64,000 bases of DNA from Dillenia suffruticosa (taxonomy: Eukaryota > Streptophyta > Magnoliopsida > Dilleniales > Dilleniaceae). Under the pieces are notes generated by a model. The model did no database searches. It saw only the letters and a program-made list of their open reading frames with translations, and was not told the origin of the DNA. The position numbers and the translations under genes are program-made. Shown here in pieces: positions 1-12,300 of the stretch (the stretch's first letter is position 1; the number at the start of each line of letters is the position of its first letter). Location: the NCBI GenBank assembly GCA_033439265.1, contig JAVTVX010000031.1, forward strand, positions 13,243,001-13,307,000, written 5' to 3'.

Positions 1-1176
1 ATCTTGATTTCCAACAATTTTTATTTAAAGATTGGATTTGGATCTACAACTTTTATATTCAAAATTTGACCTAATTCAATTTAGAAGACAATTTAAAAAT
101 CGCAACAAATCCCATAGCCAAAACAGTACAAAAAATATGAGATTTCTATAAAATGTTATTTTGAAAAATTACCAAAAAATTCAATTTTTATCAAAATATT
201 TACTGTAATATATCAATTTAAAGTTTTGGAAGTTTAGTTTTAATATGAATAAACTCTACTCAGTTTGCCAATATACAAAAAAATTTATGAATGAAAAAAT
301 ACAGTAAGTTCAAACTGTCCAGCATGTAACATTCATGACTTTCATTCCATTCTCATTCTAAAATTCAAATACTTGCAGAAATAACACCGATTTAAGTTGA
401 GAAAGATGTTTTACCTCAAATAGAGTCACCAATTTGTTTTTAAAATTGAGTCTTAACAAATCTTAATTTTTTTTTTCTCTAGAGAAATTCTCAAAAATTG
501 TATAGATTATCAAAACAACCATAAATAACTCAAATATATATTGGGAATGGGTTATAAGCTTGATTCAAGACACTAATCTCATCAAAGACCTAATTTTTTC
601 AAAACCCTAGATTTTCTCTTTCTAAAATTTTTTAGATTTCCTACTAGAATTTTGTTTTAAAGTTGATGTTAGGCTATTTGGAAGTTTCAACAATTGATTT
701 TGGATGTGATTACGATGAATTCTAGAGGGGGGAGAGAGAGAGAGCTTGACACTGGATTTGAGAGAAAAGAGAAGAATTGTCTAGAAAATGAAGTAAATTT
801 GGTCCTTAGGTTTTGGAGTTTGAATTCCACTGTTATCTCCCAACCTCTTTTCACTCTTTGCTTAGTTGTCCTCCTTTTCTTCTAAATTATACAAGTCTCT
901 AATCTGTTCTCTTGAATTATTGGGAAGGTCAACCTTATAAATTTAAGTATTTGAAGTTATATTTGTTGAAGAAAATATATTCGGTGATGAGCACCAGAAG
1001 TTGGAATGAAAGCACAATTTATGGCAAATAGATTAGAGATATTAAAATTTTGGAATATTTAAGAATAAGAAATATAATATAAATTGTGTATAGTGTGATT
1101 AAAGTGTTTGAGTGGTTTAGTGGCGGAAATTTTTTTGAGTTTCGAAAGTTTTAAGTTAAAATCTTATTGTCTGCAA
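1..1176. other. AT-rich intergenic DNA, no gene seen
   Basis: Only short open frames without recognisable domains or consistent splice signals occur here. Sequence composition is strongly AT-rich with A and T runs. A GA-rich patch near 728-745 is a short simple repeat. Confidence 0.6.
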
Positions 1177-1558
1177 CGAGAAGTAAATGTGAATGTTCCC
1201 ACACCAAGTTTCACAAGAAGACAAAGAAGTGTGCAAGTGCTCCATAGTTTCAGATTTCTATTTGCAAGGGGTATTCACTACTGAGAGAGAAATAGAATAT
1301 TGAGATGTGATGTAAAAGAGGTTCATGTAGTACCGAGAAGCCAAGTGAGAACTATACCAAGCTACAAGCGAGAAATAAATGTGAATGTTCCCACACCAAG
1401 TTTCATGAGAAGACAAAGAGGTGTTCAATTGCTTGGTAGTTTTAGATTTCTATTTACAAAGGGTATTAACCACTGAGAGAGAAATGGAATACCAAGAGGT
1501 GATGTAAAAGGGGTGTATAGAGTACTAAGAAACCAAGTAAGAATTGTACTGAGAAGAA
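1177..1558. repeat. Tandem duplication, 2 x about 192 bp
   Basis: The segment starting CGAGAAGTAAATGTGAATG at 1177 recurs at 1369 as CGAGAAATAAATGTGAATG. The similarity continues through the CCCACACCAAGTTTCA and ACTGAGAGAGAAAT blocks, giving a period of 192. The copies differ by scattered substitutions and a few small indels. Short phrases such as ACCGAGAAG continue at lower similarity to about 1870, so this may be the preserved end of a longer decayed array. No coding potential is evident. Confidence 0.75.
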
Positions 1559-1880
1559 AAAATGTTTAAGGCAAGTGCATTGTAGTACCGAATAGAAATA
1601 TATCGTGGAGAAATTGGAAAATATACCGGTAAGTCAATGATACAAGTACCGAAAGGTAAGTGTAAATGCTCCAACACCACTAACCGAGAAGGTGGACAAT
1701 AATACAAATGAGCTCTCGGTAAAAGTTGGCTCTCGGTCAAATCCACCACCGAGAAGGATAACACAAGTCCACCAAGAACAAATGTGGGATTCTAACCGAG
1801 GAGGTCGTATTTAGGGAAAGGAAACTGAGAAGCATTGTTACACTAAATGCACTGAGAGATGGAAAGATGCATCGAAAGGT

Positions 1881-1968
1881 AAATATGAAAATATATTAAG
1901 ATAGTACAAATTTCACAGTACACTAAATATGAAAATATATTAAGATAGTACAAATTTCACAGTACACT
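1881..1968. repeat. Perfect tandem duplication, 2 x 44 bp
   Basis: The 44-bp unit beginning AAATATGAAAATATATTAAG occupies 1881-1924 and again 1925-1968 with no visible difference, which suggests a recent slippage duplication. No gene is involved. Confidence 0.85.
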
Positions 1969-2789
1969 GAGAGAGATGAAATAACAGTCCACCAATCATT
2001 AAAACTTTATCGAGTAAATCATTTTCTCACAGAAAAGTTAAATTCTATCAAGAAGATAAAATCTTAATGAAAACTCAAGATCTACCAAGTGCAGAGTATT
2101 CTGGCAACCAAACACTTAAAAATTAAAAATTTATCAACCAAGAGTCTAAAAAACTCCTGTGCAATTCAAAGAAAAAATTCCACATGTAAATTTAGATTAA
2201 TTTATTCTCTAACATTTTACAAATATAAAATTTTCAAATAAGCATTTTAGTATCGACACCATAATCGGACTTATTTGGTGTTATATAAAAAGTCCAAAAA
2301 ATTTTTACAAGGCTTTCATTAATAAGCTAAAATTGACTACAATTGATTTTCTTCCGGTAATTTGTAAAAAAAAATTAAATAAAAATTTTCTAATACTGAA
2401 TTTTTGACGTAAATAGATTGGGTATTGCTTGTTCCTAAGAAAAATAAGTGTAAGTATTTAAAAAAATACTTATAAGATTCACTAGCATTTTGGAAAGTTA
2501 GTTTGTAAACTATTGGTTAAAATAGTGGATTCGAAAATTCAGATAAAATTTGGGAGTTGATATATACAAGGAGGTGAAACCACTATAAAATGTGTATCCC
2601 AATTTTGTTTTAGATTTTACTTCTTGATTTGTCTTTTTACAAATAAGTTTTTATTTTAAAACATCCAAAATAGACAAAATCTTTAAATAATTTATTCACC
2701 GCTTTAGGTTATCACATTTAGTGTCATCAAAGAGGTTATTTCTGTACAAAGTTCCAAATTGTAAGCTAGTCGAATAAGCAAAGACCTGT
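1969..2789. other. AT-rich intergenic DNA, no gene seen
   Basis: No long open frame, splice pattern or recognisable protein similarity was found on either strand. Confidence 0.55.
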
Positions 2790-2935
2790 CATGGAAGATA
2801 TCTTGAGACATGTATGAAATTAACCTTATTTTTTAAAAATATTCTTAAAAGAACCCGACGTGGAAAATAATTCCAAAACTAATCCAAATTTGTCGAGTTT
2901 TCAAAACTCGACATATTTAAAAAAATAAATGAACA
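2790..2935 (+). repeat. Left terminal inverted repeat of the MULE relic
   Basis: This segment pairs with the reverse complement of about 6100-6232. Identity is imperfect (roughly three quarters by eye) with small indels, so the element is old. Confidence 0.6.
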
Positions 2936-3389
2936 ATATATGTAAAGTTTTTAAGTCTCGACATACTCTATATGTGAGAAATAAACAGACTATGGGAAAC
3001 AGGCTATAAATAAATATGTCATGGCCACAAATGAGGAAATAAACAAATTGTGGATTTGAGAAATAAACATTGCACATGTCGGGAATGGCAAATGTATATA
3101 ATTCCTTACTATTATGTAGTCGTTCTACTAACATGGGCGATAATTGATGTACATATGATTATCGGAAATAGATGACATGGAAATACCAATTTAGGGTTTA
3201 TAAGCATCATTTCTTACCAATGGGAAACCATTCAGATTAGCCCGTGGGTTCGTACCCAACTATTATTTCCGATGTATCATTTCGACGTGAGAAATAAAGA
3301 CCTAGATTATTTTGATATCACAACGAGATGGGTTTTCCAGAATCATCTTCGCGGACATCATGTAAGAGTTATAGTGCATAGGGTTACAA

Positions 3390-3465
3390 TAGGAGAAGAT
3401 GCATGAGGCAAATGAAATGTGGACTTTGTGGCAGATAGGGGTATAGTTGAAAACATTGTTTGACT
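3390..3465 (+). pseudogene. Possible MULE zinc-knuckle remnant
   Basis: In one plus-strand frame the sequence reads MKCGLCGR, a stop, GYS, another stop, then KHC. This resembles the CX2CX4HX4C zinc knuckle near the C terminus of MULE transposases, with the histidine and flanking residues mutated. It lies just upstream of the PMD relic and inside the same inverted repeats, which supports the call. It is short and degenerate, so confidence is low. Confidence 0.35.
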
Positions 3466-3755
3466 TAAACCAATAACGATTGATTGTTAATGTATTTAAA
3501 ATGTAGTTCTCATATTTCTTAATGTGACGGATATCATCTTATATTAATGTATTTCTTAACAAACAGTAACTGTTATTGTATTTTATGGTTTTCTTAAAAT
3601 AATCACTCATATGATTTATGACTTTCTTAATGAACATCTTAACTATTATTATATATTATATTTTATGACTTTCTTGTATCAATGAATTTTTTAATGAACA
3701 TCATAACTATTATTTTACTTCTTGTATTAATGTTTTTTCTTTTATTTTGTTACAG

Positions 3756-5320
3756 ATGGATCCTGAACCTATTGATTAGAGTATGCTACACTTGCAGCGA
3801 GGTCATCATTCTTCAAGAGTTTGGGAGGGAGAGAACACCTTACTTGCCATCGACATGAGGTAGTTCTATGGCATTGGGAGAACGGTCATATTGATGAGCG
3901 GGTTTTTTCTCTCTTAGAATAGTCGGGTTTTTAGGTGTTGCTTGATTATGATTCATTCAGTTATATTGACATTTAATCACTACTCTAATAAAGAAATGAA
4001 GGCAGGAGACACACATTTTATATGCCTCACAGTGAGCCTACAATCACACTATAGGATGTAGAAATCTTATTAGGTTTACCTATAAATAGGATTTCCCTAT
4101 AGGTAGGTCGATGGGTATCCCGTGGGATGATATATGTGAAAGGTTATTAGTGTTTAGCGGTTATACTTTGAATATGTTATGATTATCTAAGTTTTTTGCT
4201 GAGTTACCCAATGGTATAGATGATATATATATTATAAGGTGGACACGACCATATATTTTGTTGCTAATAGAGGGAGTGCTATTTTGTGATAAAACAACAT
4301 ATTTTATAACTTACAGTATTTATTACTGTTAGAGAATTTAACTTCTTCTGATAATCGTAGTTATGATTCTACATGTTTGGCTTACTTTTGCATATAGTTT
4401 TGTAAAGTTATGCATGCAAATTTATATGAGATAGGTGAGACACTTATTCTTTTACAGATTTAGGCATAAGAGAGCTTCCCTTGTATAACTTTCATTAGGC
4501 GATCACTGCACAGTGAGGAGGATAGTCCACTGGTTTTGTGGTGAAAGGCACATTTTGATGTCACAACCCTCCCTACACACGTGGTGACAGTGTATAGGGA
4601 GGTATTTGATAGGCAGACAATAGATCAGGTCATGTAGGTGCTCTACACTGAGAATGTATTACCTTCCCTCTTTGACTATTATTATAAGGGGATGAATATT
4701 TAACACACCCGCGTATTACTTATATGTTTTAGTATAGTACACTACCATTTGTCTGATAGAGTGATCGTCAATATGGAGAGATTCGGTATACTTCTACGAG
4801 AGGTCCATAGGAGATTGATTTGTCGATTGAGCATACATGTTATGTCCATGTTTGGACTTGACGACACAACTATCTATCTCCACTTGACATGCTGTTTGGA
4901 CTCACCATTGATTCTGCCTACACCGTCTGGTACTGTACTATCTTCTCCTGATTTATAAGTTGTCGAGAAATATGTTTAGGATATGTGGTAAGTGTATGAC
5001 TTAATATTTTTTTATTTATATCAATAATTTAAATTTGTTAGTTTAATTAACATATATATATTTTCTTGTAGTCTAATATACTATATTAGATTCGAGACTT
5101 TAAGGGTGTTGATGTGCATGGGATGACGGATTCAACCATTGTAATCTTAGCTGATGGCTTGACATCCCTATTGAGACCTCGACCAGTTACAGGTGGTGAC
5201 GAGGGAGGTGATGAAGATCGAGCACGTGAACGATGACGAGGAAGAGCACATCCTAGGAGATTACCACTATTGCCACATCATACATCACCGCCACCATCTC
5301 AGTATGCACATGACATCGCA
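3756..5320 (+). pseudogene. Plant mobile domain (PMD) protein, broken
   Basis: The frame opens with MDPEPID and a stop, then SMLHLQRGHHSSRVWEGE, the usual N terminus of PMD proteins annotated as 'serine/threonine phosphatase 7 long form homolog'. After a frame change come ENGHIDERVFSLL, ETHTFY-like text (here RRHTFYMPHSEPTITL) and DVEILLGLP, the hallmark PMD block. Further pieces follow: PYILLLIEGVLF near 4250, CLAYF near 4375, VYREVFDRQTIDQV near 4590 and SDRV near 4752. Many stops and frameshifts interrupt it, so it cannot be functional. The usual basic, Pro/His-rich tail is hinted at around 5210-5310. PMD proteins are TE-associated or domesticated plant factors; here the inverted repeats place it inside a MULE. 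Confidence 0.75.
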
Positions 5321-5579
5321 TGACCTTCGAGTAAGAATGTAGAGTTTTCATCTTTCTACACATTTGTGTTTGATTTCGCTCATATTTTCTCTTCGGGGAC
5401 TCCATAGAGAAAAGCTCGTTTCGATAACTATATGGATGAAGGATTGACATGACTTTCGAGTAGGAATGTAGAGTTTTCATCTTTCTACACACTGTGTTTG
5501 ATTTCGTTCATGTTTTCTCTCCGAGGACTCCATAGAGAAGAGCTCGTCTCGATAACTATATGGATGAGGGATTGACATG
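5321..5579. repeat. Tandem duplication, 2 x 129 bp
   Basis: The unit starting TGACCTTCGAGTAAGAATGT at 5321 recurs at 5450 as TGACTTTCGAGTAGGAATGT, and the similarity runs to GATTGACATGG at about 5579. A few substitutions separate the copies. A short open frame follows to 5769 and ends in an arginine-rich tail; it may be the C-terminal part of the same TE-encoded protein, but I do not recognise it. Confidence 0.85.
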
Positions 5580-6024
5580 GCTTGAGAGAGATGATGCATC
5601 ACTCGTGTATCACGTGTTCTTTCCGGTTTTTTCTAAATCCAACCATGATGGTATAGAATTCTCTCAAATCACACAGATAGATGATCTGAATTTAGAGTCT
5701 CACGATAATAGTATATATGTTAAAACTAATTTAGGTGTTAAACAGTATAATAAAAGAAGAAGACGTTAGTATTATGTATTTTGTATATTTTTTTATATTA
5801 ATAAAATTTATATTCTATTATGTGTTGATTTTGTCATGTATATTTTGATATGTTTAACTTAGTTTATTTGTTAGATTTGTTGTATTGGTAAAAAATCGGA
5901 TGTTATGTATTGTTGAGGAATTTGAGTGTGAGAATTGATATAATTTCGAAAATGAATATGTAAATTGAAAATAATATAAGTGTTGGGGGGACAGAAATAC
6001 GTTGAGTGTTCAAAATTTGACATA

Positions 6025-6114
6025 TGCTATTTATACTTTTTAAAATATATTGAGTGCTATTTATACTTTTTAAAATATATTGAGTGCTATTTATACTTTT
6101 TAAAATATATTAAG
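6025..6114. repeat. Three tandem 30-bp units in the MULE right end
   Basis: TGCTATTTATACTTTTTAAA plus ATATTGAG repeats at 6025, 6055 and 6085 almost exactly. The array is bracketed by two related phrases (GTGTTCAAAATTTGACATAT and GTGTTCAAAATTAGATATAT). It sits within or next to the right terminal inverted repeat; the matching left end has one such unit, so the array expanded after the element arose. Confidence 0.85.
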
Positions 6115-6232
6115 TGTTCAAAATTAGATATATTTGGATTAATTAGAATTATTTTCCATGACCGGTAGTTTTAAAAATATATTTTTTTAAAAAAAGTTAA
6201 TTTGGTACATGTCTCGAGCTACCTTCGCATGG
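6100..6232 (-). repeat. Right terminal inverted repeat of the MULE relic
   Basis: The reverse complement matches 2790-2935, including CGAGACATGTA near 6206-6216 and GGAAAATAATTC near 6148-6160. It lies directly upstream of the TOM1-like gene. Confidence 0.6.
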
Positions 6233-6272
6233 TACGATTCATGGTTCAAAACAAAGGAAGCAAAAAGAAAAA

Positions 6273-6280
<8 letters not shown>

Positions 6281-6324
<44 letters not shown>
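6281..6324. repeat. (AT)22 microsatellite
   Basis: An uninterrupted AT dinucleotide run follows a poly-A stretch. It lies 27 bp before the first coding exon of the TOM1-like gene, in its leader, promoter or a leader intron. Confidence 0.95.
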
Positions 6325-6327
<3 letters not shown>

Positions 6328-6351
6328 TCTCTTCTCTTCTTCTTGACACAG

Positions 6352-9300
6352 ATGAGGTTTGATGAATTGAGTGACGTAGATTCTTGCTTCCTGCAGCTAT
6401 TAATAATCATCGATATCTGTCTTTCTTGTGTCGATGGAATTATCACTTTCATTGCATTCTCTCAGGTTGGTTTGCTTTCATTCTCATCTTTCGATTTTTC
6501 TCAATTTTAGCGTCTGGGTTTCTGCTTTTAGGCTTGTTTGATCAATGGGTTTTTGTGGAACTTCAAAATGTGACATGGGTATGAAATGAAATGTTGAATT
6601 TTGATGAATTAGTGTTGATTTTTTCTATGTGGGTATGAGTCAATTGAGGGTTTTGCTAAGGGCATTGTGAAATTTGATTGACATTAATAACATCGAATTA
6701 TGGTTTTGATTTAATTTCAGTCGGGTGTTTGTTGCTATAAAATGATTGATTTTTCTGGATTCAAATGTATTTCATTGAGTTAGTTTGTATGCTGTTTAAG
6801 TAACGTTGTTCCTTCGAAGTCATTACATGATATCTAGAATCATCAAATTTATGAGGAGATTTCATTTGTTCTCTTGCTACTTTGTGTTTATGCACTTAAT
6901 GTGTTTCACTTGCTAGTACTGAAGAGAATTTTAATTCATGGGTTATTGATTCTCTTCAACTCTTTTCTACCAGTTATTGAGGATTCACTCCAGGAATTCA
7001 CAAGTTGGATGGACTCGCCAAAAAGTAAGTGGACATTCTTAAATTCTTATCCAGTACAAGGTTCCTTTTTCACTTCAGAAAGTTAGAATAAATGGCACTG
7101 GCATCGGAAATGACTGAAGGAGTAAAAGCTGGCAAGCTATATTCAGTAATTATCACTAGGGCATAATTTTTCATAACCTTTTTAAACAAAGTGCATGTGA
7201 GTCAGTTATTTGATATGGATTCCTTGGTACTTGAATGGGTGTCCCACAATGTAGACACGTCACATGCCATTTGTATCTGTTGCCTGCTTTTTCCTCACAG
7301 GTTTCATTGTATACTGGATAATTAGTATTCACATTTTCATTTCCAATGGTCTAAATAATGGATTATCCTATGGAAAGCCGGAACTTTTGGCTTATCTAAA
7401 ATCAAAATTTTCTTTTTCCCTTTTTCTTTTTTTGGCAAGGGCAAGGACAATGGGAACACCACTTCTCGCATAATATTTGGAATGAGGGTTACGCCACAAA
7501 CATGAACAACAAACCATAGGATGTCTCAAATCCCCGACTTCAAATCTCATGAATCATTGAATGTCTTGTTGAGAGAGGAAGAATGTATGTCTGTCTGGGA
7601 TGCATTCACCAAAGAGCTACACCATTAGGCCTTGACTTGTGGTGTCGTGTTCTTTTCATGGTTCATAAATCATGACTAAACCTTTTCCCTTTCTTAGTTT
7701 AAACATAAAAACTTTATTTCAGGATGACTATTGATGATGAGGATATAGGTTGTTGCTATTTAACTGCAATCGAGGCGATTAATATCTAATTAGTACAAGC
7801 TCAATGCCAGAGAGAATCTTATAAATAGATTAGCTGGATTAGGAGTGTTATTGAGATCACTCTTCTCTGAAAGGATACTCAACCCAACTTAGGTGATCTA
7901 AAATTTGGCTTTTTTGAAGTCTATCTCACTAAGACGTGCAGCCTAGATTTGGTAAGGTTTGAAGAAATTGACAAAATATAAAGCACAGAAGCAAACATTT
8001 TAGTTGAAAGAGTATTATCCTTCTGAATGCTCATGTCTCTTTTCTTTTTTGGTCAAAACCTATACCCTACTTATGAACAAACCCACCAAAGCATATCAAC
8101 TTCCTGAAATGATGCAAATAGCCCCTGAAATAGCAGTCCAGGCATTCAAAGTCTACTTGCATACATTGTCGGATAACCTACCTCATTTTGAAACCTGTAC
8201 TCTGTACAGTAATAAACCATGACCCATGTAACATTGGTTTGGGACACAACCTTGCATCATTTAAGCTCAATCATGTTATATCTGGGATGAAGTTTCTGAA
8301 CTCTCAGTTGTGCAAGTCACTCGAACTGGAATGTTGAAGAACATGCACACAAGTATTCTAATGCATGATATACTTGTGGTTTTTGCATCTGGGTATCTCC
8401 TGGATATTGTTATGACACAAACTGTAGTTATATGTTTTGCCCTATTGTTTATTTTGTTTGTAATGGTAAGTATAGATATTCACTTTATTAGCATGTCAAG
8501 CCTTAGAAATATTTGTCAACTACAATTGTAAGGGTATGTCATACTCTGCATTTGCTTGCTGTTAATAGTCTGGAATCAAATTGGATTCTTGTCCTTGATG
8601 GTTAGGTTACCTTATTGAACACCCAATAATCAATGCATAAGGCTTGGAATAAAGCAAAACAGGGTCTAAGCTTTTAAGTTTCTTCCCTATTTGTTCATTT
8701 ACTTGTTTTCTTTCCTTTCATGTATTCTTTGGAGGATACTGTCCACCTTTGTTTCGTAAAATACTTTTCATTTTTGATAAAAGAAGTAAGAGTGCTTAGT
8801 TGTCTCGTTTAAATTTTCTCTTTCCTAGACTTCTGATTGTGTACCTTTCCCTTTTACTTTAATATGAAAAGAAAAAGTATGGATTCTAACCTTTGGTAGC
8901 TCAACTAGTAAAAGGTGTTGCATCTCCTTTTGGGATCTCAAGTTAAAGTTTTCAGGGGAGAATTGCTCCTCTTGGAGGCCTTTTATTTTTATTTTTTATT
9001 TTTATTGGGGGGGGGGTTGTTAAGCTTGTTATCTTTTGCTTTTTCTTGATGGGGAGTAGACCACCCTTTTTTGTACCCCATACACAGTGAATCATAAAAA
9101 AAGGGAAAAAGAAGGCAAATTGAGAAGGAAGGAAGCAAGAGGTGATTTTTCAGATGGATTTACCAATTAATCTCTTGGGGATAACACTTATGGTTTGCTA
9201 TTAATAAATTTTTGTGTGCTATTGAGGATGCTTGATCAAGCACTTCCAATGTGGGTAATGGAACCCAAGTTGGTTTTGTAAGGATATTTGGATTGAATGA

Positions 9301-12300
9301 TGCTCCTTTATCTTCATTTTTCCAAGATCTTTTGCTTTGTCAACAGTACCTAGTGTTCCTGTCTCAGAGGTTTATTTTTCTTTTCCTTTTTTTTTTTTTT
9401 GGTTATTCCTACCTAGAATCTTCATTTTCATTGTAATTTGAATGATGGAAACACCACCAAGCTTATTTCTCCTTCTGACATGATCCATATGTTCAGGCTT
9501 TCTAATCTTCTAATGTCATGACAAGGGGGTCTGGCCTCTAGATAAATCTGTTTATTTTTTTTCCTTTTTTGGTATAAGTTCGTTTTCACTATTTTGACCC
9601 AACTTGTGTGCAACCCGTGTATTTAATCAACTGATCGGGAGGAGTCAAGATACTATGGTTATGACCTTTTTGTTGGCCTTTTGTGCATAATAGAATAGAT
9701 ACTAATGACTTGTTGAATATTTGAGATGTATGAGAGATAGAATAATGAGGAAAGAAATACTTGTTTTATTGATGATCATGACATTACAAGCAAAGTAGGG
9801 ACGATTGCCCTTGAGAAATTTAAGAGAGAGCACAAAGAAAATTGAGAACAAGAGAGCTTAGAATAAAGGAAGAGGAGATTGTTCTTCCATGCCTCAAGAG
9901 AGAAATGAGGGACTTATTTATAGTGGAAGGAGGCTTACTAGCCAGTAGAAAGAGGGAGAAAAGGATATATAGCTGTTGAAATCCCAACAGCTAGAAAAAC
10001 TAGCTGTTGAAATATGTACTGCTCAAACTGCCCTGGAAGTTTGGGTTTCCTTCCCGGATTTTTTCCATAATTTTGGGCTACCACTTGGGCCATGAATGGG
10101 GCATCTTTGGGTCTTCTTTGAGTGGACTTTTAGGCTTCCAACTGGACTTGAATGTTGCTCCTTGGGCCAGTACCCATTTTTGGTCTAAAATTCAGGGGGG
10201 TTTTCTGGACAGATTCTGTCCTCTCTTCTTGAGCTGGCTTCTTAAAGTATTGCAGCACTTTAATTACGTGGTGTAAAGAGGCTAAAAAGGGTTGAGATGT
10301 AATGAGCAATGGAGGCATATTTGTGGTCTTCACGAGATGAACAAGCCTGATTATCTTCCTTCTTTTCAACACTCTCCCTCGAGTTGGGTGAATAGATGTA
10401 GATGAAACCCAACTTGCTGAGAAGGCTTTGTAGATGACTAACCGTAGTTGCATTGGTGAAGATATCAGCGAGTTGCTCGTTGCTCTTCACGTGAGACGTG
10501 ACTATAGTCTTGTCCTCCACCTTTTGTTGCACAAAGTGACAGTCGACTTCTCTGTGTTTTGTCCTCTTGTGGAAGACATGGTTAGATGAAATATGGATTG
10601 TTGATTGGTTGTCGCAATAAAGTTGGATCGGAGATGGGGAAGGAAAACCAAGCTCATCCAATAAAGCCTTCAACCATACAATCTCACTTGTCGCAGTTGC
10701 CATGGCTCTATACTTAACTTCTGCACTTGATCTTGACATTACATTTTGCTTCTTGCTCTTCCAAGATACAAGGCTGCCTCCAACAAACATACAATAAGCC
10801 TGTTGTAAACCTTCTATCTTTGGAATCACCTACCAAATTTGTATCGCAATATTCGGAGATGGTTGTGCTATGGTTGTTCTTCATACATATGCCACTCCTG
10901 GATTTGCCTTTAAGTATCTTAGAATCCTATCAACTGCCTTCCAATGCTTCAATTTGGGCGAACGCATGTGCTGGTTTATTGTACGCAGCGCAAAGGCAAT
11001 GTCTGGACGAGTGATTATGAGGTACATGAGCTTCCCGACTAATCTTTGATACCTTTCAACATCTTCAAATATTTGATCATCTGATTTACTATCATGAGAG
11101 GTGGAAATAGGGCTCCAAGCGGGCTTAGCTCCTAATTTACCTATCTCACCAAGAAGATCAAGAATCTACTTCCTTTGGGATAGGACAAACCCATTGTGAG
11201 AGTAGGCAAGTTCTATTTTTAAGAAACACTTTAGTACTCCTAAATCTTTAACTTCAAAATTACTCATAAAAAATTGTTTAACATGGAAAGTCCTGCATTT
11301 TTCCTCCCCAATGATGATAATGTGATCAACATAAATGAGTACAATAGTAATTCCTCCACTTTGTGTTTTTGTAAATAATGACAAATCACTATTGCACTTT
11401 ATAAAACCATTACCAAGAAGAACAGAGCTGAGTCTGGCATATCATGCTCTAGGAGACTGTTTGAGGCCATATATTGCTTTCTTTAGCTTGCATACTTGAC
11501 CATCTTGATTTGATGAGACCTTGAGGAATATGCATCTACACATCTTCTTCAAGTTCACCTTGAAGGAAAGCATTCGTCACGTCCATTTGAAACATTAGCC
11601 ATTCGAGGTTTGTTGCAAGAGACATAAGCACTCTGATTGTACGTATCTTTGCTATCAGGGCAAATGTCTCATAGAAGTTTATTCCTAGAGTTTGGGTGAA
11701 ACCCTTGGCAACCAGCCTTGCCTTGAAGCGCTCAATGGATCCATCACTTTTATGCTTCATTTTGTGGACCCATTTGCATCCTATGGTTTTTTTTTTTTTT
11801 TTTTTTTTTTTATTTTACTTTTGGCAAAGATGTGATCTCCCAAGTTCCATTTTTCTCTAGTGCATCCAGCTCCTCCCTCATCTCTTTTCTCCATTCTAAA
11901 TGCTCGTTTGCTTCATTGAAGTTTCTTGGTTCCTGAAATTGATCTATGCCACTCAAGAAAGCTTGGCGACTTTGGGAGACGTTAGTTGTTAAATAAAATT
12001 CAGAAATTGGATGAGTTGAAGAAAGAGGGTTATAAAAAAACTTCCATTTTGAAGGAAGCCGCCTTATCCTAGAGGACCTTCTTAGAGGAGGTGGAGAAGG
12101 AGGGGCTTCATTTCCAATATCTTGGTCCAATTCCAAGATAGTTTCTTGAGGTTGAACTCCCCCTTGCTCTCTTACTTCTTTAGGCTCGGGGACCTCCTCT
12201 TCCTCATTCTCATTTGAATCTAGACCAGCAGCTCCTCTCCTGGTTCTTGGCAGCTTTCTTTATTTGATTGAGGAGGCAAGGTGCTTGATTTTACAGGAGT

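Larger units (their letters stand above)
2790..6232 (+). mobile_element. Decayed Mutator-like (MULE) element carrying a PMD gene
   Basis: The left end (from about 2790) and the reverse complement of the right end (to about 6232) align over roughly 130 bp. Shared stretches include GAGACATGTA, AAATTAAC, TGGAAAATAATTC and AATCCAAAT. Long terminal inverted repeats of this kind are typical of Mutator-like elements. Inside, on the plus strand, lie a possible zinc-knuckle remnant (3390-3465) and a broken plant mobile domain reading frame (3756-5320). MULEs carrying PMD genes are known in plants. The transposase itself is not recognisable. Exact ends and the expected 9-bp target duplication could not be fixed by eye. 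The right end lies only about 120 bp before the start codon of the TOM1-like gene. Confidence 0.6.

Noticed and set aside
1177-1558. Tandem repeats considered as a CRISPR-like or satellite array
   Set aside because: There are only two 192-bp units with no spacers. This is a simple duplication in a eukaryotic genome.
6202-6351. Open frame with a Lys run and Ile-Tyr repeats before the first TOM1-like exon
   Set aside because: It is a translation of the poly-A and (AT)22 tracts. The real exon starts at the ATG at 6352.
10007-11014. Plus-strand open frames overlapping the outer copia 3' region
   Set aside because: They are antisense shadows of the minus-strand RNase H and LTR.
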